The position numbers were made by a program, and so were the translations under genes. From Pyropia yezoensis (taxonomy: Eukaryota; Rhodophyta; Bangiophyceae; Bangiales; Bangiaceae), in NCBI GenBank assembly GCA_009829735.1, contig CM020618.1, positions 37,114,894 to 37,178,893 on the forward strand: 64,000 nucleotides of DNA, given 5' to 3'. The notes beneath the pieces were generated by a model that was given only the letters and a program-made list of their open reading frames with translations, did no database searches and was not told the DNA's origin. This document shows positions 1-8,809 of the stretch, piece by piece (position 1 is the stretch's first letter; the number at the start of each line of letters is the position of its first letter).

Positions 1-128
1 GTGACCGCCTCCACATCTGCGTTACGTACTCAAGGGGGGACAGCAAGTCGCGCCCCCAACGCCGAGACGTGCGTTTACGCACCCCCTCACAGGGCCGACC
101 GGGTCGGTCGGAACTGAGGAGAGGGGAG

Positions 129-488
129 TGTGGCAGTATTGACCCCCAGGTAGGGGGGCAACACGTGCCATGCAAGGGGCGGCAGGCCACTAGCCTGATC
201 CGTTCCTCCCCCTGCATTTGGGTCCATATTCCCTAAGTTTGGGATAGTTAGCTTAGTAGTAAATCCAACTTGGATTTGAGGGTTTTCTGCATTTATCGTC
301 TTGAATTTTCGTGTGGCCCGGTGGGCAGGTGCTGGGGTGGGAGATTCTGAGTGGCGAGATTCTGAGTGGACCCTGGGGGGATAAGGGGAGGGACAGCGGG
401 GCTTGGCCCTGCGTCCCCGTCCCGACCAAGAAACTGTTGGACCACACACCATCCTCTTGTTTGTCCGTGGGGGGTTTGCCCCACAACA
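129..488 (+). repeat. Solo LTR of the gypsy family also seen at 55316-55680
   Basis: This 360-bp block is a near-identical copy of the LTR in front of the gag gene at 55720. It begins TGTGGCAG and ends CCCCACAACA, with the TG...CA ends expected of an LTR. No gag follows it, so it is a solo or truncated LTR. The flanks GGGAG and GGGAC could be an imperfect 5-bp target duplication. The other copy has five extra bases (TGTTG) at its start, so this copy may be slightly 5'-truncated. Confidence 0.75.
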
Positions 489-602
489 GGGACAGAGTGT
501 GTGCGACTTGCACTTCTTCCGGTTCCCCCGACACGGGAGGCAGCCCTTGTACACCGCCCCAACTTGGGTGCCGTGTGTGCGAGTGGTTTTTGCCACACTG
601 AG
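489..602 (-). repeat. Short conserved segment with cysteine-rich reading frame (copy 1)
   Basis: About 112 bp are repeated in inverted orientation at 55205-55315. On the minus strand both copies encode a similar Cys/Lys-rich peptide containing GCLPC, GNRKKCKSHT and a final CxCC. In both places the similarity stops exactly at an LTR. The opposite strand is also open in both copies, so the coding strand is not proven. It could be an exon fragment of an unknown gene or part of a transposon. Confidence 0.4.
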
Positions 603-2198
603 GAGCCTCAGACCCCCGGGGACATCCGCATCACCGAGGTCCTGAAGGCAGGAGACCCACGCATCCTGTTGCCGGGGATCCAAGGAGCGCGACGTAAGGA
701 AGCTGACGGGCTTTTGCGGCGCGGCGCATTCGAGAAGGTGTCGAAGGCGTCCGTACCTGGAGGAGCAACTGTCCTTGGGGCGCGTTTTGTTGACGCCTTC
801 AAGAAGGTGGGCACTAAAGACGAGATGCCCAAGTCGCGGCTTGTCGGCCAGGGGCACAGGGACAGGGCTAAGCCCTTCATCGTTCACAGTGCTTCTGCAA
901 TCCGTCAGAGCTTCACGAGGCTCTTAGTCTCTACCAGCGCAGCCCTCGGCTTCCGCCTGTTCCTTCACGAAGTGGACCAGGCCTACTTGCAGAGCAAGGA
1001 CAAGCTGACGAGGGACATCTACCTCAAGCTGAGTCGAGAGGATGCGGCACTCTTCAACATGGCGGAGGACGAGTTTCTGAAGGTGCTACTGCCTTTGTAC
1101 GGCATCCCCGACTCAGGGGACTACTGGGATGTGACGGTGACCGCCCAATCTGAGGACGAACTCAAGCTGTCGCCTCTCACTGGGGACCCGCGTCTGTTCG
1201 TCAAGCCCAATGACGATAGCGTCGATGGGCTCATGGGCAACTACGTCGATGACTTCGCCCACGGCGGCAACGAGGTATTTCAGGAGCTGACGCTGAAAAC
1301 TCTCAAGGTCTTTGAGGCGAAGCCAAGAGAATGGGACTGCTTTGACTTTGTCGGCGTCTCTATCAAGACCGTACCTGGTTTACCACGCTCCTTCACCCTG
1401 GGAAAGGAGAAGTATGTGGACGCCGCCGTCATCCAGTCTTTGGACATCGATTATGAAACTTTTTTCTCGGTGCGGTCTGGCTTCGCATGGTTGGCACATA
1501 GCCGGCCGGACCTGTGCTGCGCCATCAACCGCTCGGCGCAAGTGACGGCCACGTCGTTTGGCACTCGCCACGTGCAGGAGCTGAACAGAGCCATCAAGCG
1601 CGCGAAGGCGACGGCAAGCCTTAGCCTATCGTACACCCCGCTCGATCGGGAGACGCTGCATCTTCGCGTCTACGCCGATGCTTCTTTTGCCAACAACGAC
1701 GACCAATCGTCGCAGATTGGCTACATCGTGCTACTGTGCGTCGGCACGGACAAGTGCCACGTACTTGCCTATTCAAGCAAGAAGGCTCGTCGGGTGGTCC
1801 GAAGCATCATGGCGGGGGAAGTGTATGCTTTCGCCGACGCCTTTGATGCGGCCTACATCATCAAGCACGACTTAGAGCGCATTCACCGGCAGCACCTGCC
1901 GCTCGTCATGCTTACTGACTCGAAGCAGATGTTTGACGTCGTCACTAGAGCGTCACACACCACCGAGAAGCGGCCTATGATCGATGTGGCGGCGGCGCGG
2001 GAGGCCTACAAGCGGAACGAGATCTCCAACGCGGGCTTGCTCAAGTCTGAGCACAACGTGGCGGACGGGCTCACCAAGCCTGGGCCGTGCGCGGCCTTGG
2101 ACGCGGTCATGCGGACGGGCAAGGACACTAACCCCGTGCAGCAGTGGATCATCCGTTCCCCGGCATCGACTGAGCGCTCGGCTGGGGGAGGGCGGTGA
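603..2198 (+). mobile_element. Ty1/copia-type reverse transcriptase and RNase H fragment
   Basis: An uninterrupted frame covers the C-terminal half of a copia pol. The RT region carries the VDQAYLQ-type segment near 970 and the catalytic YVDD box (NYVDDF) near 1243. The RNase H region has YADASF near 1672, the GE of MAGEVYAF near 1815 and LTDSK near 1912, and it ends in the ADGLTKP signature typical of copia polyproteins. Gag, protease and integrase are missing upstream, where the solo LTR and the Cys-rich segment lie instead, so the element is 5'-truncated. The frame stays open upstream to 366, but that part is LTR-derived. The intact frame suggests a fairly recent element. Confidence 0.9.
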
Positions 2199-3072
2199 GT
2201 GTGAGTTTTCCGCCTTGGCTGGGGTGCGCATCCTCGCGCTCAGCCGATTTGGTGCCAAGGGGGGCCACTTTACATTGGGGACCAATTCGCATGTTGTTTA
2301 TCTGTACTGTCTTTTGAGTGGATGGCTGGGCGTGTAGGTGGCTTGTTTGCGCGGCCACACCCGTGTGGAGGGTGCTTGTGGCGGTATGATTTGGCCAGTG
2401 TTGGCCCGGACCCGCGTGAGGTGGGCACGCATATTAGGGCGGGCCTAGCGCCGGTGCGACAGCGGCGGCCGACGCGGGCAGACTTGACACCACGCCGACG
2501 CTCCCCTGTTGGGAGCCTCGGCGCGTGGTGTTGGGTCGTTGGGGAATACACTGCTTGTTATCTCATCATCTCGCCGACATTCACACTGGGTTACTCTTTG
2601 GATGATTACGAGGGTGACCCCCCCGACTCCCACGAGAGGCACGCGGGTTGATTGCATTTGTTTTCGTCAGAAGAGGACGAGCGCTCCTTGAGCGGCTTTT
2701 CCACGGGTTCATGTCCACGGATACGCTACAGCGAACGACGGGTACGGACCGTACGACCCTTTGTGCTGTATTTGTGTGTCGTGGAGTTGTTCTTTGCACT
2801 CGTCCTATTAATTAACAGAAGTTCACGGCTGCATTGGGAATTCGGCACACAAGAGCAAAGTATTGACAAACTAGCCTCTACTTGTACAATTAGGCTTTCT
2901 ACATTACTTGACCACCTTGGACGCACTGCCACCCCGCTGTTCTTCCCTCTCATCTTTGCCTCTCTTGTGGCGCCCTTCTGGTCAAGTCGTTCAGCGTCCC
3001 CCTCCCCCGCCCGCCTCTGCTCGTCCCCCTCTTTCTCTCTGCTCTTCCCCATCTACCGCTCCGTCCTCCTCG
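2199..3072. other. 3' tail of the copia element and leader of the next gene
   Basis: No gene is seen. A purine-rich run (CCAAGGGGGG) near 2259 could be the copia polypurine tract, with a possible LTR starting around 2291, but no matching 5' LTR is present to confirm it. From about 2930 the plus strand becomes pyrimidine-rich up to the ATG at 3073, as before other genes here. Confidence 0.4.
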
Positions 3073-4038
3073 ATGTCCTTCTCCTTTCGCGTTACCGGGG
3101 GGAAGCGTCCTTCCCGCGGGCGTGCCGCCGCAGGCTCCGCTCCTACCGCTGCTGCCGCTGCCGCCCCTGCCGTGGACGCTGCCTCACGCTCCGGTACTGC
3201 CCCCCCCCCGACATCCAGGCGTCCGTTTGGCGACGATGACGACCCGCCGTCGGCCGCGCGGGGCCTCCTGGTCACGCGCTTCCCCGCCGACGGGGTTGCG
3301 GCCGGCGGCGGCAGCTCGTCTGGTCCGTCACTTGCGCCGATCCCGGGGCCCGCGGGGGGGTCCCACACCGCCGCCCGCCTGGCTGCCGCTGCCGCCGCAC
3401 GGCGGCCCCCCGACGGGGTATTCGGTGACGGCTGTGTCGGGAATGGTACGGTCTTGGGCCATGGCGATGGCGAAGTCGGCGCCGTGAGCAAGAGCAGCGG
3501 CGGCGGCGGCGGTGGCGGTGGCGGCGCTACCGACGGCGGTCCCAGCGGCTCGGGCGGCGCCCTCAAAGACGCTGACGGCGGGACTCCCGACAGAGAGGCT
3601 CTGGCGGCGGCGGTACACGGCGACGGGGCGACCCGTCCCCCCCCCCCCGCCCCCGTGGACGCTGCCGAGGCGCTCCGCCGCGACGTGGCCGCCCGCCCCG
3701 ACAACCCCGACGCCACCGCGTACGAGGCGGTCCCTGTGGGTGGCTTTGGCGCCGCCCTCCTCCGCGCCATGGGCTTCACCGGCGACCTGCCTGAGAGCGG
3801 TGACGGAGGCGCAGAGGAGTCGGCTGCGGGGGTGGGGGGCGGGGGTGCGGGCGGCAGCCCGCCCCCCCCTGTGGCACGGCCATCGCTCTTGGGCCTCGGC
3901 GCGACGCTGCCGGTCGCAGAGCCGTCGTCCGGGGGGGGGGGGGCTGCCAAGCGACCCCGCCCCCCGGGGGGGGGGTCCGCCTTGGTGGGGGAGGGTCCGC
4001 CCGCTGCGCCCGCTTCCAAGGTACCACGTCACGGGTGA
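3073..4038 (+). CDS. Spp2/GPKOW/MOS2-like G-patch splicing factor
   Basis: This 321-aa protein is mostly low complexity but keeps the landmarks of the Spp2/GPKOW family, which binds and activates the DEAH helicase Prp2 in the spliceosome. It starts MSFSFR, like the SFGF/SFSL starts of the family. It has LVTRF near residue 66 and ALRRDVAARPDNPDA at 200-214. AYEAVPVGGFGAALLRAMG at 216-234 is the G-patch core, and SLLGLGA at 271-277 corresponds to the GLGLGA element after the G-patch. The usual Trp after the second Gly is Phe (MGF), and the glycines of the G-patch tail are replaced by a Gly/Ala linker. No KOW domain is visible, so it resembles the short yeast form. A KRPRPP run near 293 may be a nuclear signal. 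The start lies just after a pyrimidine-rich leader. No intron is needed. Confidence 0.72.
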   Translation: MSFSFRVTGGKRPSRGRAAAGSAPTAAAAAAPAVDAASRSGTAPPPTSRRPFGDDDDPPSAARGLLVTRFPADGVAAGGGSSSGPSLAPIPGPAGGSHTAARLAAAAAARRPPDGVFGDGCVGNGTVLGHGDGEVGAVSKSSGGGGGGGGGATDGGPSGSGGALKDADGGTPDREALAAAVHGDGATRPPPPAPVDAAEALRRDVAARPDNPDATAYEAVPVGGFGAALLRAMGFTGDLPESGDGGAEESAAGVGGGGAGGSPPPPVARPSLLGLGATLPVAEPSSGGGGAAKRPRPPGGGSALVGEGPPAAPASKVPRHG

Positions 4039-4906
4039 GAGAAGAGGGCGAAGGGGGCGCCCATCCGCCGTCATGTTGCCACCCCGCTCCCTGGCGGGGG
4101 CGGTCGCGGCTGGCCAGTGCGGTGAGTTCTGCCTCTGGGCGCGCGTGCGGGCGGGTGGACAGACCGTCCCGCTCCTCCCTGCCTGTGCGTTTGTCCTCAA
4201 TGGGGGAGGCGCGGCCGGGGGCGAGCGGTCGCCCCCTCCCCCCTCGCATCTCGCTGCCCCCTTCCTCTCTTTGTCCTCTATGGCAAGCGTCCCCGGTCTG
4301 TGGACTCATCTTCTTAGGCCGCCATGGACCCAGTGGCCGTGGCCGTGACGGTGCTGCCGGTTGACGGGGGGGGAGGGAGGGGTACACTGGCGGTATTCCC
4401 GTCACGGTACGTATGGCGGTACCCGTGGTGGCGGTGATGGCTGCGGTTTGTTGCGCAGGAGCGCCGGCGGTGAGAGGACCTGGGTGGGGAGGGGCTTTTC
4501 GCGCCTGCGCGAGGCCACGAATGGGGTCATCGCCGCCGGCGCGAGCCGCTGGCAACATGCGGGCGGCAAGGGATAAGTACATAATGGAACAAAAATATAC
4601 CGCGGCGGCGGTGTGCGGGCGGCTCGCAACCAGTGGGGGCCCGCTGTCGTCCCAGGTACGCCTCCCCACCGCCATGCGCGGCGAGTGACCAAGCCGCCCC
4701 GCGGCATGCTGAGGGGCAGATAGGATGGCGGCGCACACCTCCAAGCGTCCCCTTGCACGACGGTCGCCTGCTTCGTGGCAGTTGCCGGCAGCCCACTGGC
4801 CCCCACCGCCGACGCTCCCCCCTCTCTTCTCGCCGTCATCCCCCCCACACTCCCTCCCCAATCCCCCCGTGTCGCCTCTCCCCCCGGCTGCACCCCCCGC
4901 ACCCCC
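4039..4906. other. Intergenic region between two convergent genes
   Basis: No convincing gene. It lies between the 3' ends of the Spp2-like gene (+) and the R-SNARE gene (-). A short AT-rich patch (4570-4605, with AAAAATATA) stands out and could serve 3'-end formation. Open frames here are GC-driven. Confidence 0.5.
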
Positions 4907-5647
4907 TCATGCCTTCCCCCTTGCCCGCGACACGAGCGGCACCACAATGATCGCCGCGAGGACGACCAGTAAGATGACCACCACCACCGTCAGCCGCGTA
5001 TTCTTCCACCACATGTTCTTCTTCACCGCCACCGACGAGCGCTGAAACGCCCCCGCCTCCCCCCGCATCGCGTCGGAGCGGTCAAGGAGGGTGTCGAGGT
5101 TCTCCGCGTTGCGCAGCACCGACTGGATGTTGGACGCCATGACCGCCTGCACCTCGGCCACCTGCACGCCCACCGCCGCGACACGGTCCACCTGCGCCAC
5201 CGACCCGTAGCGGTCTAGGACACCCCGAAAGACGCCCCGCGCAGGGCGGGAGAGGCCCCGCTCCTTGGCGCCGCTCACCCCGTCCCCGTGGGCGCCCTCA
5301 AATGCCTCCCGCGCGGCGGTGAGGAGCTTAAAGGCCGCCCGCTGGGGGTAGGCAGGGGTGGTGATGGCCATGTAGAGCAGCGACGGGTCCGCGTCATAGT
5401 GGATGCTCCCGACGGCCGCGTCGGTGATGGTCAGACGCGCGTGCTCGCCGACCCGCCCCGAGTCGAGGACCTTGCGGAGCTTCGCGGCGTACACGTCCCC
5501 GCCCGCCGGGGCGGCCGCACCGTCCCCGCTGGGCGGCACCACAAAATCCGCCACGCACACCCGGTCGTGGAGGCGCGCGACGGCAAGGTAGTAGACCGAC
5601 CCACCGTCCGGAGGCGGGGGGATACCCCCGCCAGCAGGGGGGTCCAT
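4907..5647 (-). CDS. VAMP7-like R-SNARE (longin domain, SNARE motif, C-terminal anchor)
   Basis: This 246-aa protein has the longin-VAMP layout. An N-terminal longin domain begins at SVYYLAVARL (residues 17-26) and runs to about 145. A SNARE helix spans about 155-215, with VMASNIQSVL at 169-178 and the juxtamembrane KKNMWWKN at 209-216. A single membrane span covers about 220-239 (VVVVILLVVLAAIIVVPLV) with a short basic tail. Such proteins sit on endosomal, vacuolar or plasma membranes and pair with three Q-SNARE helices in fusion. Aligned to VAMP2 and VAMP7, the ionic zero-layer position falls on Asn180, with an Arg one residue earlier, which is unusual. An in-frame upstream Met (5722) would add 25 Pro/Phe/Ser-rich residues that look like translated pyrimidine-rich leader, so the ATG at 5647 is preferred. 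Confidence 0.88.
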   Translation of the reverse strand: MDPPAGGGIPPPPDGGSVYYLAVARLHDRVCVADFVVPPSGDGAAAPAGGDVYAAKLRKVLDSGRVGEHARLTITDAAVGSIHYDADPSLLYMAITTPAYPQRAAFKLLTAAREAFEGAHGDGVSGAKERGLSRPARGVFRGVLDRYGSVAQVDRVAAVGVQVAEVQAVMASNIQSVLRNAENLDTLLDRSDAMRGEAGAFQRSSVAVKKNMWWKNTRLTVVVVILLVVLAAIIVVPLVSRARGKA

Positions 5648-7525
5648 CGGGGCGTTGGGCAAGAAGGGACAGGGGAGTGGTGGGGAGGGAAAGCACCTGG
5701 AAAAAGGAGAGAGGATAGACAATGGGGCGGGGGGAGGGCGCGCGGCGGCCTCGCCACTTCAGCGACACGCCGTCCCACGGCGTGGGCAGCCGCGGCGCTG
5801 GCGGCCGAGCAGTCGCAGCGGTAGCGGCAGCGGCAGCGGCCGCGCTCCCCCCTCCCCCCCCCCCCACAACTCCCCGCGTCGCGCGTGGTCACTGCCGCGC
5901 CGTTTTGGGCGTGGTCCCACCGCGCCCACCGGCGTCCACCCAGCCGCGCCCCACCCCCGCGTCGGCCAGCCCTGCCGCCGCCGCCCTTCCAGCTGCTACC
6001 CCGTCGTCCACAGCTGCCGCCTCGGCCCCCTATCGCGTGCACCACCGGGTGGCCGATGTCGCCGCCGCGGGACGACCGCCACCGCCCGCTGGCGACGAAG
6101 GGACAGGGAAGAGCCGGAGAAGAAAGGGGGCACTCGCGTCCCTAGGGGAGAGGGAGGGGGGCGCTTGTCTGCCAATAGTTACCTGGTGGGGCCTCGGGGG
6201 GGGGGGGGGCCGAAGCGGGTGGTGGAGACGGCGGAATACAACAACAAGAACGATAAGCCCCAGCCGCTCAAGGCCGCCAGCACCGTGTGCCCTCGACGGC
6301 GAGTGGGGGGGACGGCAAGGGGTTCCTAGGCCGGAGAGGGATTATGGTGGGGAGGGGGAGGGGGAGGAAAGCGGCCGCCGCGACGCGGCCGGTTGCGTGG
6401 CCGCGGCTGCGGCGCGCTCATGGCGCCCCCCAGCGGCTGCCGGCACAAAAATAAAACGCAGAGGTTGATGTTCAGAGGGGGAGGTCGGGAGGCATGCAGC
6501 AGGAGGCGGTAGCTGGGCACGGCACGGGCCGCCGCCGACGACGTCGGCCGAGGAGGGAGGGAGCGACCGCGTCGGCAGGCGGCGGGGGTCGCGCCGGGCA
6601 GGCGCGTGCACTAGTGTCCTTGGCGTGGGAGCTTGGACGACTCGGCATGGGAGGCCGAATTTGGTCGCTTCGTGCCCCGGCGTGAAAATAATTCATGAAC
6701 GAGGGAGTTCAATAATCAAGTGGTGTCGGGTGCCGAATAAGTACATCTCGGCCTGGCTCACGTGTCCTCGTCCGACGGTTGGCCCAGGCCAGCGATCTGT
6801 GTGGCGCAAGGATATCCTTTCTCCACATCTGTAATCCTGACTTGTGACACTCATAGATCACGGAGTGGCACCTCATTTTTTAGATGCACGGGCACGACTG
6901 GACCACCCCCGTCACCTGAGAACGGGACCACAACGTCGCGCGGCCAGGCCCCTAGCCAGATGGCAGTCGCCCGCGTATCTTTGGCTGAAACATGAATGCC
7001 TGTTGGGACGGCCACGGACCAGTGTCTGTCTTTTCCTGTACACCCAAAGTGCCGTGATTCTAGCTAGATGGCTGCACCTGCGGGGGAACGCGCGAGGGCC
7101 ACCGCGACGCCACCTCGCGGGACACACGCCATCGCTCGATCTGCCCGACACTCCCTCCTCCCCATGCAGAAGTGCAGCGGCGTAGCCGATGAATGGGGCT
7201 TCCCCCGCCCTAAAATCCAAGGTCGACCTGGCCAGCACTTCACGACCCACCCCCGCTACCTGGGGCCAGCAGCTCATTCCATTCACGTTTTTCCAGGGGG
7301 CAGGTGGCATCCCCTGTCCAGCACCGCCGCTGCAGCACAACTCGGGAGGTGACACGCGGCGGCGCGCGTTGAAGAACGGCGCCCGCCAGTAGCCCCACCC
7401 GCCCCCAGTCGTGGTGGCGGGCAGTGGCGACTTCGGTGGCCACTCCCCCTCGCACCCGCTCGTCGAAGGCGTGCGCGCGCCATTTCCATCCCCCCTCTCC
7501 ACCCTCCCCCCCTCCCACTGCCACC
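5648..7525. other. Divergent intergenic region
   Basis: It separates the R-SNARE gene (-) from the MGC-type gene (+), so it should hold both promoters. The half next to each gene is C/T-rich on the coding strand. The stretch 6650-7070 has clearly lower GC. Overlapping open frames (such as 5722-6468 +) are Ala/Pro/Arg-rich, switch strand and lack recognisable motifs, so none is called. No tRNA-like structure was noticed. Confidence 0.45.
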
Positions 7526-8179
7526 ATGGGCTGCGTCGCCTCATCTGAGGCCAAGGAGCCATCGCCGGTCGAGATGCCCCCCCGCCAGGCACCACGATCG
7601 ACTGTCAGTGGTGGCAAAGCACGTGGCGGCGGCCGCGGCAGTGGTGGCGGCGGCGTCGGCGGCGGCAGCGGCGGCAGCGGCAAGATTGGGGCGGCTGGTG
7701 GGAGGGACCGCCGCATGAGCTATAGCGACAACGCGGGGCAGATTGATACGGCGTTCGCGGGCACTAACGACGCTCGCATCGCCCACGAGGCCGACGACGG
7801 GTCCTACGTCGACGCGGAAGCGCCCCCCCCCTCGCCGCCACCACGCCAGGCGGCGACACCGGTGCGCTCCCCCGTGCCCCCCCCCCCTCGGGCGGCGACA
7901 CCCCCTCCACCCCCCCCTCCGCCCCCCCCGCCCCCCGTTGTGACGGACTCGATAGCAGCGTATGAGGCGTCCGACGCGGCGGCTCGTGCCCCTCCCGTAC
8001 TGGTTAGCGTGACCGCCGCGGACGCGGCCCGCGCCGGCGGGCCTGCTGCCGCCCGTACCGCCGCGTTCGAGGCCGCAGAGGCAGCGGCGCGGACGCCGCC
8101 GCCCCTCCGGTCCATTGAGTCGGCCGAGGTTGGGGGGGGGGTGGCCGAGCGGATGCGTCGCTTCTCCGCGGCTGGCTGA
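7526..8179 (+). CDS. Small N-myristoylated and palmitoylated low-complexity protein, function unknown
   Basis: The 217-aa product begins MGCVASSE, a textbook dual-lipidation start: Gly2 and Ser6 fit N-myristoyltransferase and Cys3 can be palmitoylated, so a plasma-membrane or endomembrane location is inferred. The ATG sits in CCACCATGG after a C/T-rich leader, which makes the start firm. A Gly/Ser linker (about 34-52) is followed by a less biased stretch (60-98, with RRMSYSDNAGQIDTAF). A proline run (115-137) comes next. The C-terminal third holds two copies of a 22-residue unit (145-166 and 180-201) sharing A(Y/F)EA..AAAR.PP.L.S. The last residues, RMRRFSAAG, contain a possible basophilic-kinase site. 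I do not recognise the family. The N-terminus resembles small membrane-tethered regulatory proteins but has no catalytic domain. Confidence 0.75.
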   Translation: MGCVASSEAKEPSPVEMPPRQAPRSTVSGGKARGGGRGSGGGGVGGGSGGSGKIGAAGGRDRRMSYSDNAGQIDTAFAGTNDARIAHEADDGSYVDAEAPPPSPPPRQAATPVRSPVPPPPRAATPPPPPPPPPPPPVVTDSIAAYEASDAAARAPPVLVSVTAADAARAGGPAAARTAAFEAAEAAARTPPPLRSIESAEVGGGVAERMRRFSAAG

Positions 8180-8809
8180 CGTATTGCGGGTGGGCGGGCT
8201 GGCGGGCGAGTGGGGCGCGTGACAAGAAGGGTGCGGAAAGGACAACCAATGACAACGGGAGTGTGACTGTTGCTGGTGGGGTACAGATTTCTGCCTGACG
8301 AACGGACGGGCGGGTGGGCAGACGGGCGACGGGTGCAGTGCGGAGGTTTGTGGTGCGTGGACGGGCGGAGGGGAGATGCCAGACAAGGATGAGGCAAGCT
8401 GGTGGGTTCTGGGAAAGAAAAGCGCAAGATACACCCCGAGGTTTGAATGCAATGGACGGTCACGGGCAGCTGAAAAAAAAATCTAGACGACCTCCGCTGG
8501 GGGGGCGGGCCGCGGCGCAGGGTGGGTGACGGCGGCCCTCCCAAGCGGCGGCGAAGGGAAGCGCACGCCCGCTGCGCCGCCGCCACCGCGCCAGAAGTCG
8601 GTTCCCCCAATCCTCTTCTCGTGTCTCACACAGCTGCACTGCAGTGAACATGGAGTCAACAAAAAATGAACGGTCCCGCCCCCACTCCACGATAGGTACA
8701 CCCCCCCACCCGCGCGTCCCCCATACTGCCCATTCCCCCCAGCACCGCGACATACACTCTTCCTACCCATCCGCTACCCCCCCCCCCTCCTCCCCCCAAG
8801 CCCCCCCCC
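8180..8809. other. Intergenic region between convergent genes
   Basis: No gene seen. It separates the 3' end of the MGC-type gene (+) from that of the EEP-fold gene (-). An A-run (8472-8480) and a T/A-richer patch (8640-8670) may belong to 3'-end signals. Confidence 0.5.
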
